DNA of 64,000 nt. Source: Paralysiella testudinis. Lineage in GTDB: Bacteria > Pseudomonadota > Gammaproteobacteria > Burkholderiales > Neisseriaceae. The translations under genes were made by a program, and so were the position numbers. The notes under the pieces are model-generated. The model did not search any database. It worked only from the letters and a program-made list of their open reading frames with translations, and was not told the DNA's origin. Positions within the stretch are counted from its first letter, which is position 1. Every line of letters starts with the position of its first letter. The stretch lies in contig NZ_CP069798.1 of NCBI RefSeq assembly GCF_016894345.1, forward strand, positions 1,571,385 through 1,635,384. Reading direction: 5' to 3'. Shown piece after piece: positions 39,093-47,746 of the stretch.

Positions 39093-40204
39093 ATGAGTAG
39101 CTTCTTCCAGCAAACCGCCCAAGAGCGCATCACCAAACACATCGACCGTTTCCCACTGCTCAAACTCGACCAAGTCCTCGACTGGTAACCTATCCAACAA
39201 CACCTGGCCGCACAAAAAGCCCGCTACGTTCGCGACAACGCCGGTCGCCCAGCCTACCCACTGCTGTGCATGTTCAAAGCCGTATTGCTCGGTCAATGGC
39301 ACAGCCTTTCCGATCCCGAACTTGAACACAGCATCCTCACCCGTTTGGACTTCCACCTCTTCTGCCGTTTCGATGACCTCAACGTACCCGATTACAGCAC
39401 CCTTAACCGTTACCGTAACTGGCTGGTCAAAGACAGCACCCTGGCCCAACTGCTCGACATCATCAATCGCCAGCTCACCGACAAAGGTTTAAAGATAGAG
39501 AAAGCCCAAGCAGCCGTTATCGACGCCACCATCATCCACACCGCCGGTGGCAAACAACGCCAAGCCATCGAAGTAGACGACAATGGCCACATCACCGCCC
39601 AAAGCACCCCTAGCAAAGACAGCGATGCGCGTTGGATCAAAAAAGACGGTAAATACCACCTCTGCTACAAACAACACACCCGCACCGACCTGGAAGGCTA
39701 TATCGAACAACTGCACATCACCCCGGCCAACGAACATGAATGCCGACACCTCAACGTATTACTGGCCGGATTAGAAGAAGGCGTCACCGTTTACGCCGAT
39801 AAAGGCTACAGTAGCGCAGATAACCGGCAACACCTGCAACAACACCGGCTCCAAGACGGCATTATGGACAAAGCCCACCGAGGCCAACCGTTAACGGCAG
39901 CACAAAAAAAGCGCAATACCCGGTTATCGAAAACCTGCTATGTGGTGGAACAGAGCTTCGGCACCTTACACCGTAAGTTCCGCTACGGACGGGCATCGTA
40001 TTTCGGCCTGATAAAAGTAAGGGCGCAAAGCCACTTAAAAGCCATGTGTTTGAACTTATACCAATTCGAAAAAATAAGATAACAAGGCGGAGAGCCGAAG
40101 ACAGTACACACGTACGGCTAGGCGAGCCAACGCAGTTAGGTTATTTTTTCGAATTGGTATTACTGAAGGCAGCTAACAGGCTTAGTGCGCCTGCTGCTGC
40201 CTGA
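39093..40204 (+). pseudogene. IS1106-like transposase, broken by a stop codon and a CREE
   Basis: Reading starts MSSFFQQTAQERITKHIDRF at ATG 39093. TAA at 39186 interrupts it after DW; a CAA or GAA codon is expected there. The frame then runs on intact through FDDLNVPDYSTLNRYRNWLV, AAVIDATIIHTAGGKQRQ (DDE aspartate), VYADKGYSSADNRQHLQ and VEQSFGTLHRKFRYGRASYF. At 40059 a CREE replaces the C-terminus. Skipping it and one TTA restores LNLLKAANRLSAPAAA and a TGA at 40202, the expected family ending. Confidence 0.9.
40059..40159. repeat. Correia-type repeat inserted in a transposase gene
   Basis: A 101-bp class-A element with ends TACCAATTCGAAAAAATAAG and its complement, flanked by TTA on both sides (40056-40058 and 40160-40162). 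The core has AAGGCGGAGAGCCGAAGACAG, TACACACGTACGGC and TAGGCGAGCCAACGC. The reading frame of the host gene shows the exact empty site. Confidence 0.9.
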
Positions 40205-40329
40205 AAAGGCAGAAAATGCCCGGAAAACGGGCATTTGAAAGGGATATGCGGGGTATTTTTATCGAAATAGCTGAAAAATGGATAACCGAGGCTTGGTTGT
40301 TTAAGTGAGCTGCGGTTTTGCAAAGGTCT

Positions 40330-40357
40330 CAGGCTGCCTGAAAGTTTCAGGCAGCCA
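40330..40357. terminator. Inverted uptake-sequence pair after mdh
   Basis: CAGGCTGCCTGAAAG faces TTTCAGGCAGCC between the IS end and the mdh stop. It could end mdh transcription on the minus strand. Confidence 0.5.
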
Positions 40358-40393
40358 TTTTAAATGGTGCAAATAGTAAGCAATAAGCCTTTT

Positions 40394-41371
40394 TTACAGC
40401 AAATGCGCTACACCGGCTTTTTCGTCTTCCAGCTCTTTCAGGGTGATGTTGATTCGCTCTTGGCTGAATTCGTCAATCGGCAAGTCTTTAACCATAGTGT
40501 ATTCGCCGTTTTCACAGGTGACCGGAAAGCCGAACAGGGTTTCTTTGGGGATGCCGTAAGCGCCATCAGAGGGGATGCCCATGGTAACCCAGCGGCCGTT
40601 GGTGCCCAGTACCCAGTCGCGGATATGGTCGATGGCGGCGTTGGCGGCGGAGGCGGCAGAAGACAGGCCGCGGGCTTCGATAATGGCGGCGCCGCGTTTG
40701 CCCACGGTGGGCAGGAAGGTGTTGGCGTTCCAGTCTTGGTCGTTAATCATGTCTTTCACGCTTTGGCCGTCGATGGTGGCAAAGCGGTAGTCGGCATACA
40801 TGGTGGGGCTGTGGTTGCCCCACACGCACAGTTTTTCAATGCTGCCCACGGCTTTGCCGGTTTTTTCGGCGATTTGGCTCAAGGCGCGGTTGTGATCTAG
40901 GCGCAGCATGGCGGTGAAGTTTTTAGCCGGTAAATCGGGAGCGGATTTCATGGCGATGTAGGCGTTGGTGTTGGCCGGATTGCCCACCACCAGCACTTTT
41001 ACATTGCGGCTGGCTACTTTGTTTAAGGCAGCGCCTTGTACGGTGAAGATTTGGGCGTTGGCCGACAGCAAATCGGCACGTTCCATGCCCGGGCCGCGCG
41101 GGCGCGCACCCACCAGAATGGCTATGTCGGCATCTTTGAAAGCCACTTCTGGGTCGTCGGTGGCCACCATGCCCGCCAGCAATGGGAAGGCGCAGTCTTG
41201 CAGTTCCATCATCACGCCTTTAACGGCATTTTGCGCTTGCGGCAAGTCCAGCAATTGCAGAATCACCGGGGTGTCTTTGCCCAGCATTTCGCCGCTGGCA
41301 ATACGGAACAACAAGGCATAACCGATTTGGCCGGCGGCGCCGGTGACTGCTACACGAACAGGTGCTTTCAT
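40394..41371 (-). CDS. mdh: Malate dehydrogenase (NAD)
   Basis: A 325-residue enzyme with the Rossmann start [20 protein letters not shown], the substrate loop [17 protein letters not shown] and the catalytic histidine region [13 protein letters not shown]. The loop arginines and length mark a malate rather than lactate dehydrogenase. It oxidises malate to oxaloacetate for citrate synthase encoded nearby. GGAGAG precedes the ATG. It is divergent from the GntR gene; the 299-bp gap holds both promoters. Confidence 0.95.
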   Translation of the reverse strand: MKAPVRVAVTGAAGQIGYALLFRIASGEMLGKDTPVILQLLDLPQAQNAVKGVMMELQDCAFPLLAGMVATDDPEVAFKDADIAILVGARPRGPGMERADLLSANAQIFTVQGAALNKVASRNVKVLVVGNPANTNAYIAMKSAPDLPAKNFTAMLRLDHNRALSQIAEKTGKAVGSIEKLCVWGNHSPTMYADYRFATIDGQSVKDMINDQDWNANTFLPTVGKRGAAIIEARGLSSAASAANAAIDHIRDWVLGTNGRWVTMGIPSDGAYGIPKETLFGFPVTCENGEYTMVKDLPIDEFSQERINITLKELEDEKAGVAHLL

Positions 41372-41618
41372 ACCGAAACTCTCCTTTATTGAGTGTCTTT
41401 ATGGATTTTAAATAAGGGGCTGGATGCACTTTATTAAAGATAAAACATGCCGGTAGTTATGCAAACCGGCTTGTGCGTACGACAGCGATTTGATTGCGCC
41501 GGATTAGGCTGTTGCTGTGCACCAAACCGGCTCATCATACCAAAAAAAATGGCTTTGTGCGCTGCCAAATCAAGGCTGCCTGAAAATATTTAAACCATTA
41601 CGGCAAAAATACTTATAA

Positions 41619-41630
41619 CTTATATAAGAC
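41619..41630. promoter_or_regulatory. Palindrome CTTATATAAGAC upstream of the GntR gene
   Basis: CTTATATAAG is a perfect 10-bp palindrome located 41 bp before the GntR start. The same 12-mer CTTATATAAGAC occurs at 63740-63751 before sucC. It may be a regulator operator or part of an AT-rich promoter. Confidence 0.4.
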
Positions 41631-41670
41631 TTGGTTTACAGGCGGCAAAAAAGCCGTACAATACCGCCTT

Positions 41671-42417
41671 ATGCACAACACGCCCATTCGTTCCGCCATG
41701 CCTTTGTATCGGCAAGTGGCAGAGAAAATTCTGCATCAGCTGGCTGAAGGCAGTTTGAAGCCGGGGCAGTATTTGCCCAGCGAATGGGATTTGGCGCATC
41801 AATGGCAAATCAGCCAAGGTACGGTGCGCAAAGGTTTGAGCGAGTTGGTGGCGCAGGGCGTATTGGGGCGCCAGCAAGGCGTGGGTACTTATGTAACCCA
41901 TAAAAATGCCGAGTGGGGCGATTATCCGCTGGTGGACAGCAATGCTTTGCTGCAAACCGCCGCTGCGCCGGTGTGGCCGCGCGCTGAAGTGCTGAGTGTT
42001 ACGTCTGTACCCGCTGATGATGAAACCGCCGTGCAACTGCAATTACGAGCGCAAGCGCCGGTGTGGAAGTTGGCGGTGTTGTGGCGGCATGGCCATCAAG
42101 CGGTGGCTTTGGATGAAGCCTTGATGCCGGTGGCGCAATTGCCGGAGCTGAATATGCATTTTGTGCACCGCCGCTTGAGTGTGTATGCCTTTTTGCAGCT
42201 GCATTATGGTGTGGCGGTGCAAACCGCCTTGCAATTTCTGGCTTTGCAGGATTTGCCGCCGGAAGTGGCGCGGTTGTTAAAGGCCGATGCCCATGCGCCG
42301 GCATGGTGTTGGTATCGTTTAAGTGTGGCTGCATCGGGGGTGCCGCTGGAGTGGCGGCGACGTTATGTGGTGCCGGGTGGGCTGATGTTGCAAACCTTTG
42401 CACCGTCGGCGGTGTAA
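41671..42417 (+). CDS. GntR family regulator with UTRA domain
   Basis: A 248-residue protein. The N-terminal winged helix has PLYRQVAEKILHQLAEGSLK and LPSEWDLAHQWQISQGTVRK, followed by GVLGRQQGVGTYV. The C-terminal half (about 90-248) has the UTRA ligand-binding pattern, with FVHRRLSVYAFLQ and WYRLSVAASGVPLEWRRRYV. It lies between divergent mdh and sdhC. Location suggests control of TCA-cycle genes, with an unknown small-molecule effector. Confidence 0.85.
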   Translation: MHNTPIRSAMPLYRQVAEKILHQLAEGSLKPGQYLPSEWDLAHQWQISQGTVRKGLSELVAQGVLGRQQGVGTYVTHKNAEWGDYPLVDSNALLQTAAAPVWPRAEVLSVTSVPADDETAVQLQLRAQAPVWKLAVLWRHGHQAVALDEALMPVAQLPELNMHFVHRRLSVYAFLQLHYGVAVQTALQFLALQDLPPEVARLLKADAHAPAWCWYRLSVAASGVPLEWRRRYVVPGGLMLQTFAPSAV

Positions 42418-42572
42418 ACAAATGCTGCACTGCGGTGAAAAAAGCCTGTTCAATATGGGTTAAAAGCGGTAAATTAACGAATGGTGCAGTTGTTTCAGGC
42501 AGCTGCATGATTTGCATGTGTTGAGTTGGTTTATTTGAGTTTGTTTTGAGTTCTAGAAATAGAGGAATCGTG

Positions 42573-42950
42573 ATGCATAAAAAAAGGCCTAAGTTCCTTG
42601 ATGTGAAAAGCATACGCTTGCCCATCCCCGGAATTGTTTCCATCTTGCACCGAATCAGCGGCGTGGCATTGTTTGTGTGCCTGCCGCTGTTGCTGTGCTT
42701 GTTTGCCGGCACCTTGTCTAAAGAATCTGCTTTTGAAAGCTATCAGGCTTGGGTGAATAACCCGCTGGTGATTCTGATTCTCATCGGTTTGTTGTGGGCC
42801 TATCTGCACCACAGCTTGGCCGGTATCCGCTTTTTGCTGCTGGATGCCCATAAAGGCTTGGCATTGCAAACCGCCCGCGCCACGGCCAAAGCCGTGTTTG
42901 TGGCCGCCATTGTGCTCACCGTTGTGATTGCAGGAGTGTGCTTGTTATGA
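42573..42950 (+). CDS. sdhC: Succinate dehydrogenase cytochrome b556 subunit SdhC
   Basis: Start ATG 42573 follows AGAGGA and gives 125 residues. Three spans and the motif SILHRISGVALFVCL, plus the heme-ligand region LHHSLAGIRFLLLD, mark SdhC. It anchors SdhAB to the inner membrane and binds ubiquinone and heme with SdhD. It overlaps sdhD by 4 nt. Confidence 0.94.
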   Translation: MHKKRPKFLDVKSIRLPIPGIVSILHRISGVALFVCLPLLLCLFAGTLSKESAFESYQAWVNNPLVILILIGLLWAYLHHSLAGIRFLLLDAHKGLALQTARATAKAVFVAAIVLTVVIAGVCLL

Positions 42951-43294
42951 GTGAACGTAAACTGACCGGCGCCCATTATGGTTTGCGCGATTGGGCCATG
43001 CAGCGCATCACCGCTGTGCTGATGCTGATTTACACCGTGTTTTTTGTGGCGGTGTTGGTGATGTTGCCCAGCGGCTACGAGCAATGGCAGGCGTTTTTCG
43101 GCCAAACTTGGGTGCGCTTGGTAACACAGATTTTTGTGATTGCCTTAATGCTGCATGCTTGGGTGGGTGTGCGCGATTTGTGGATGGACTACATTAAAAA
43201 ATTCGGTTTGCGCCTCACGCTGCATGTGGCCACCATTGTGTGGCTGGTGGGCTGTTTGGTGTATTCGGTTAAAGTGATTTGGGGGTTAGCATGA
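42947..43294 (+). CDS. sdhD: Succinate dehydrogenase membrane anchor SdhD
   Basis: Start ATG 42947 overlaps the sdhC stop (ATGA) and gives 115 residues. Three membrane spans are seen, with [16 protein letters not shown] at the N-terminus and the heme-ligand histidine in [18 protein letters not shown]. It forms the quinone site with SdhC. It overlaps sdhA by 4 nt. Confidence 0.94.
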   Translation: MSERKLTGAHYGLRDWAMQRITAVLMLIYTVFFVAVLVMLPSGYEQWQAFFGQTWVRLVTQIFVIALMLHAWVGVRDLWMDYIKKFGLRLTLHVATIVWLVGCLVYSVKVIWGLA

Positions 43295-45054
43295 GTTTGC
43301 CTGTTCGTCGTTTCGATGCCGTGATTGTGGGCGGTGGTGGTGCGGGTTTGCGTGCGGCCTTGCAATTATCTAAAGCCGGTTTGAATACCGTGGTGTTGTC
43401 TAAAGTGTTTCCCACCCGTTCGCACACCGTGGCGGCGCAAGGCGGGATTTCCGCTTCGCTGGGCAATGTGCAGGAAGACCGCTGGGACTGGCACATGTAC
43501 GATACCGTAAAAGGTTCCGACTGGCTGGGCGACCAAGACGCCATCGAATTTATGACCCGCCGTGCTCCCGAAGCCGTGATTGAGCTGGAGCACATGGGCA
43601 TGCCGTTTGACCGTGTGGAATCCGGCAAAATTTATCAGCGCCCGTTTGGCGGCCACACCGCCGAACACGGCAAGCGCGCGGTGGAGCGTGCCTGCGCCGT
43701 GGCCGACCGTACCGGCCATGCCATGTTGCATACCCTGTATCAGCAAAACGTGCGTGCCAACACCCAGTTTTTTGTGGAGTGGATGGCACTGGATTTGATT
43801 CGCAACGATGAAGGCGATGTGGTGGGTGTTACCGCGCTGGAAATGGAAACCGGCGATGTATACATTCTGCACGCCAAAGCGGTGCTGTTTGCCACCGGCG
43901 GTGCCGGCCGTATTTATGCTTCTTCCACCAATGCCTTTATGAATACCGGTGATGGTTTGGGTATGGCGGCGCGTGCCGGCATTCCTTTGGAAGACATGGA
44001 ATTCTGGCAATTCCACCCCACCGGCGTGGCCGGGGCAGGTGTGTTGATTACCGAAGGCGTGCGCGGTGAGGGCGGTATTTTGCTCAATTCCGAAGGCGAG
44101 CGCTTTATGGAGCGCTATGCGCCCACGGTAAAAGATTTGGCTTCGCGCGACGTGGTGTCACGCGCCATGGCGATGGAAATTCACGAAGGCCGCGGGGTGG
44201 GCAAAAACAAAGACCACGTGTTGCTGAAGCTGGATCATTTGGGTGCGGAAAAAATCATCGAAAAACTGCCGGGCATTCGCGAGATTGCGATTCAGTTTGC
44301 CGGTGTCGACCCGATTAAAGACCCGATTCCGGTGGTGCCCACCTGCCATTATATGATGGGCGGCATTCCCACCAATTACCACGGCGAAGTGGTGGCGCCC
44401 GCAGGCGACAACCCCGAAGCGGTAGTCAAAGGCTTTTACGCTGCTGGTGAATGTGCCTGTGCCTCCGTGCACGGCGCCAACCGCCTAGGTACCAACTCAT
44501 TGTTGGACTTGGTGGTGTTTGGCAAATCGGCAGGCGACAGCATGGTTGAGTTTGTACAGAACTATGGCGACTGGAAGCCGCTGCCTGAAAACGCAGCTGA
44601 GTTTACCGTAAACCGTTTGCACCGCTTGGAAAACCAAAGCGGCGGCGAAAGCGTGGATGCGGTGCGCAATGAATTGCAGCGCACCGTACAGGCGCACGCG
44701 GGCGTGTTCCGCACCGATGTGTTGTTGAAAAAGGGCGTGGAAAAAATCCGCGAAGTGGCTGCCCGTGTGGCCAAAACCGAAATCAAAGACAAGAGCCGCG
44801 TGTGGAATACCGCCCGCATTGAGGCTTTGGAGCTGGATAACCTGATCGAAGTGGCACAAGCCACGCTGATTTCGGCCGAGGCGCGTAAAGAGTCGCGTGG
44901 TGCGCATGCATCCGACGACCACCAAGAGCGCGACGATGCCAACTGGATGAAGCACACCCTGTATTATTCAGCCAACCAAAGCCTGACTTACAAGCCGGTA
45001 CACACCAAACCGCTCACTGTGGACTACATCGAGCCGGCCAAACGCGTTTACTAA
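43291..45054 (+). CDS. sdhA: Succinate dehydrogenase flavoprotein SdhA
   Basis: Start ATG 43291 gives 587 residues. The FAD fold starts [16 protein letters not shown]; the flavin-linked histidine is in [17 protein letters not shown]. The active-site region includes [20 protein letters not shown] and [12 protein letters not shown]. It oxidises succinate to fumarate. It is translationally coupled to sdhD by a 4-nt overlap; sdhB follows after 12 bp. Confidence 0.97.
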   Translation: MSLPVRRFDAVIVGGGGAGLRAALQLSKAGLNTVVLSKVFPTRSHTVAAQGGISASLGNVQEDRWDWHMYDTVKGSDWLGDQDAIEFMTRRAPEAVIELEHMGMPFDRVESGKIYQRPFGGHTAEHGKRAVERACAVADRTGHAMLHTLYQQNVRANTQFFVEWMALDLIRNDEGDVVGVTALEMETGDVYILHAKAVLFATGGAGRIYASSTNAFMNTGDGLGMAARAGIPLEDMEFWQFHPTGVAGAGVLITEGVRGEGGILLNSEGERFMERYAPTVKDLASRDVVSRAMAMEIHEGRGVGKNKDHVLLKLDHLGAEKIIEKLPGIREIAIQFAGVDPIKDPIPVVPTCHYMMGGIPTNYHGEVVAPAGDNPEAVVKGFYAAGECACASVHGANRLGTNSLLDLVVFGKSAGDSMVEFVQNYGDWKPLPENAAEFTVNRLHRLENQSGGESVDAVRNELQRTVQAHAGVFRTDVLLKKGVEKIREVAARVAKTEIKDKSRVWNTARIEALELDNLIEVAQATLISAEARKESRGAHASDDHQERDDANWMKHTLYYSANQSLTYKPVHTKPLTVDYIEPAKRVY

Positions 45055-45066
45055 GGAACCGCCCCC

Positions 45067-45771
45067 ATGGAAAAAATCCGTTTTCAAGTGTACCGCTACG
45101 ACCCGGACAAAGACGCCAAGCCCTATATGCAGGACTACGAGCTGGAAATCGAGCCCACCGATGTGAAATTGCTGGATGCGATGGTGAAGCTCAAAGCGCA
45201 AGACGACAGCTTTGCTTTCCGCCGCTCTTGCCGCGAAGGCATTTGTGGCTCCGATGGCATGAACATCAATGGCAAAAACGGTTTGGCCTGCCTTACCGAC
45301 ATCCGCAGTCTGAAGCAGCCGATTGTGTTGCGTCCGCTGCCGGGTTTGCCGGTTATCCGCGATTTGATTGTGGACATGACGCAATTTTTCAACCAATACC
45401 ATTCCATCAAGCCTTATGTGGTCAATCACCACCCGGCACCTGAGCGCGAACGCCTGCAAACACAGGAAGAGCGCAAAGAGCTGGATGGTTTGTATGAATG
45501 TATTTTGTGTGCCTGCTGCTCCACCGCCTGCCCGTCGTTTTGGTGGAATCCGGACAAATTTGTCGGCCCTTCCGGCTTGCTCAATGCTTACCGCTTTATT
45601 GCCGACACCCGCGACACCATTACCAACGAGCGCTTGGATTATTTGAATGATCCTTACCGCCTGTTCCGCTGCCACAGCATTATGAACTGTGTCGACGTGT
45701 GCCCGAAACACCTGAACCCCACCGGTGCGATTGGCAAAATTAAGGAAATCATGTTGAAGCGGGCGGTGTAA
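45067..45771 (+). CDS. sdhB: Succinate dehydrogenase iron-sulfur protein SdhB
   Basis: A 234-residue subunit with the [2Fe-2S] site in SCREGICGSDGMNINGKNGL and later CLT, then the [4Fe-4S] site CILCACCSTACPSFWWN and the [3Fe-4S] site CHSIMNCVDVCPKHLNP. It carries electrons from SdhA to ubiquinone. The stop codon overlaps the sdhE start by one base. Confidence 0.97.
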   Translation: MEKIRFQVYRYDPDKDAKPYMQDYELEIEPTDVKLLDAMVKLKAQDDSFAFRRSCREGICGSDGMNINGKNGLACLTDIRSLKQPIVLRPLPGLPVIRDLIVDMTQFFNQYHSIKPYVVNHHPAPERERLQTQEERKELDGLYECILCACCSTACPSFWWNPDKFVGPSGLLNAYRFIADTRDTITNERLDYLNDPYRLFRCHSIMNCVDVCPKHLNPTGAIGKIKEIMLKRAV

Positions 45772-46022
45772 TGCGCTTTGATGATGCCGCACGCCGCCGC
45801 ATCCGCTGGCTTACCCGCCGCGGCCTGCTGGAGCTGGATATTGTGCTGGGGCGGTTTATGGCGCAAGAATTCGACAGCTTGAGCGACGACGAATTAGCAG
45901 TGTTGGTGCAGATTTTGGATTTACCTGATCAGGAATTTCTGGCGCTGGTGAATCAAAAAGAAAGCACCAACAACCCCGCTTTTATTCCCTTGCTGCATAA
46001 AATTAGGCAGGCCAAGCCTTAA
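45771..46022 (+). CDS. sdhE: Succinate dehydrogenase assembly factor SdhE
   Basis: An 83-residue protein with the family RGxxE motif (TRRGLLELDIVLGRF), which helps attach FAD to SdhA. It directly follows sdhB, as expected, in the sdhCDABE-gltA run. Confidence 0.93.
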   Translation: MRFDDAARRRIRWLTRRGLLELDIVLGRFMAQEFDSLSDDELAVLVQILDLPDQEFLALVNQKESTNNPAFIPLLHKIRQAKP

Positions 46023-46092
46023 TTTAAGCGGTTTGCTGTAAGGCAACGCTTTCAGGCAGCCTGCTGTTTACCAAAAGAAAAAAGGAGTAGAG

Positions 46093-47376
46093 ATGTCTCA
46101 AAACGCCACATTAAAACTTGAGGGGCAAGACAATCTGGAGTTACCGGTTCTGAGCGGCACCCTAGGGCCGGATGTGATTGATATCCGCAAGCTGTACGCC
46201 GGCACCGATATGTTCACTTTCGACCCTGGCTTTACCTCCACCGCCTCATGCGAGTCGAAAATCACCTTTATCGATGGCGATAAAGGCCAGCTGTATTACC
46301 GTGGCTATCCGATCGAGCAATTGGCCGAATCCAGCGATTATTTGGAAACCTGCTATCTGCTGCTCAACGGCGAATTGCCCAATGCACAAGAGAAGCATGA
46401 GTTTGAAACCATCATTCTGCGCCACAATATGGTGCACGAACAGCTGACTTGGTTTTTCCGCGGTTTCCGCCGCGATGCCCACCCGATGGCGATGATGGTG
46501 GGTGTGGTGGGTGCCTTGGCCGCGTTTTACCAAGACAGCTTAGACATCAGCGATCCGGATCACCGCCGCATTGCGGAATACCGCATGATTGCCAAAATCC
46601 CCACCATTGCGGCCATGTGCTACCGCTATTCCAACGGCCTGCCGTTCAACTACCCCAAAAACCACCTGTCTTACACCGCCAACTTCATGCACATGATGTT
46701 TGCCACTCCGTGTGAGCCTTACGAACCCAACCCGGTGCTGGTGCGGGCGCTGGATCGCATCTTTATTTTACATGCGGATCACGAGCAAAATGCCTCTACT
46801 TCCACCGTGCGCTTGGCTGGTTCTTCCGGTGCCAACCCGTTTGCCTGTATCGCCGCCGGTATTGCCTGCTTGTGGGGCCCGGCACATGGTGGCGCCAATG
46901 AAGCAGTGCTGAAAATGCTCGACGAAATCGGCGATGTGGCGCATGTAGAAGAATTCATGCAAGGCGTGAAGGAAAAACGCTACCGCTTGATGGGTTTTGG
47001 CCACCGTGTATACAAAAACATGGATCCGCGTGCTTCCATTATGAAGCAAACCTGCGACGAGGTGCTGGCCGAATTGGGCTTGCAAGATAGCCCCAAATTC
47101 AAGCTGGCGATGGCGCTGGAAAAAATCGCCTTGGAAGACCCGTATTTTGTGGAACGCAAACTCTACCCGAATGTGGACTTCTATTCCGGCATCGTGTTGT
47201 CTGCCTTGGGTATTCCGGTGTCAATGTTTACGGTGATTTTTGCCTTGGCGCGCACCGTGGGCTGGATTTCGCATTGGCACGAAATGATTGCCGATCCGCA
47301 CCAAAAAATCGGCCGTCCGCGCCAGCTCTACACCGGCGAACAACGCCGCGATTATGTGCCGGTAAACCAGCGTTAA
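46093..47376 (+). CDS. gltA: Citrate synthase GltA
   Basis: A 427-residue hexameric (type II) citrate synthase. It has [19 protein letters not shown] near the N-terminus, the active-site histidines in [15 protein letters not shown] and [15 protein letters not shown], and a C-terminal [19 protein letters not shown] precedes the start. It condenses oxaloacetate and acetyl-CoA. After the stop come an uptake-sequence hairpin and a CREE before sucA. Confidence 0.97.
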   Translation: MSQNATLKLEGQDNLELPVLSGTLGPDVIDIRKLYAGTDMFTFDPGFTSTASCESKITFIDGDKGQLYYRGYPIEQLAESSDYLETCYLLLNGELPNAQEKHEFETIILRHNMVHEQLTWFFRGFRRDAHPMAMMVGVVGALAAFYQDSLDISDPDHRRIAEYRMIAKIPTIAAMCYRYSNGLPFNYPKNHLSYTANFMHMMFATPCEPYEPNPVLVRALDRIFILHADHEQNASTSTVRLAGSSGANPFACIAAGIACLWGPAHGGANEAVLKMLDEIGDVAHVEEFMQGVKEKRYRLMGFGHRVYKNMDPRASIMKQTCDEVLAELGLQDSPKFKLAMALEKIALEDPYFVERKLYPNVDFYSGIVLSALGIPVSMFTVIFALARTVGWISHWHEMIADPHQKIGRPRQLYTGEQRRDYVPVNQR

Positions 47377-47382
47377 AACGGT

Positions 47383-47420
47383 TTCAGGCAGCCTAAACAG
47401 ATTATCTTAGGCTGCCTGAA
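47383..47420. terminator. Inverted uptake-sequence hairpin after gltA
   Basis: TTCAGGCAGCCTAA (47383-47396) pairs with TTAGGCTGCCTGAA (47407-47420) around a 10-nt loop. It lies 6 bp after the gltA stop. Confidence 0.6.
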
Positions 47421-47511
47421 CGATGTTTATTCCGTATCGCCATGCGCCGCTATAGCGGATTTAAAGTAAACAGCGTGGCGATTGGGAATCAACATCCGCC
47501 GCAGCATTAAT

Positions 47512-47668
47512 TATAGTGGATTAAATTTAAACTAAGACAAGGCGGGGAGCCGAAGACAGTACAAGTAGTACGGAACAGATTTTTGTTGTTGCTTTAGCAG
47601 CTTACAAAATCGTTCGCTTTGCGCTAAGGCGAGCCAACGCCGTATTAGTTTAAATTTAATTTACTATG
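47512..47668. repeat. Correia-type repeat (CREE), long canonical form, between gltA and sucA
   Basis: About 157 bp with ends TATAGTGGATTAAATTTAAAC and the complement of TTAAATTTAATTTACTATG. The core AAGGCGGGGAGCCGAAGACAG, AGTACAAGTAGTACGGAAC, the hairpin block around TTGCTTTAGCAGC and AAGGCGAGCCAACGCCGTA are all present. These ends are closest to the meningococcal Correia ends. Confidence 0.88.
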
Positions 47669-47746
47669 ATGCGGATACAGATGATTTTGTTGGAGTAGGT
47701 GTCCTACTCTTTGTATGGCTTGCAAACAGGTTAAAGGGCTTTTGCC

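Larger units (their letters stand above)
39027..40330 (+). mobile_element. IS1106-like IS5-family element carrying a CREE
   Basis: The ends GAGACCTTTGCAAAAGCC (39027) and the complement of GGTTTTGCAAAGGTCTC (40330) are matching inverted repeats. Without the 101-bp CREE and its duplicated TTA the element is 1.2 kb, close to IS1106. It sits between fbpB and mdh, 59 bp beyond the Fur box. Confidence 0.88.
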
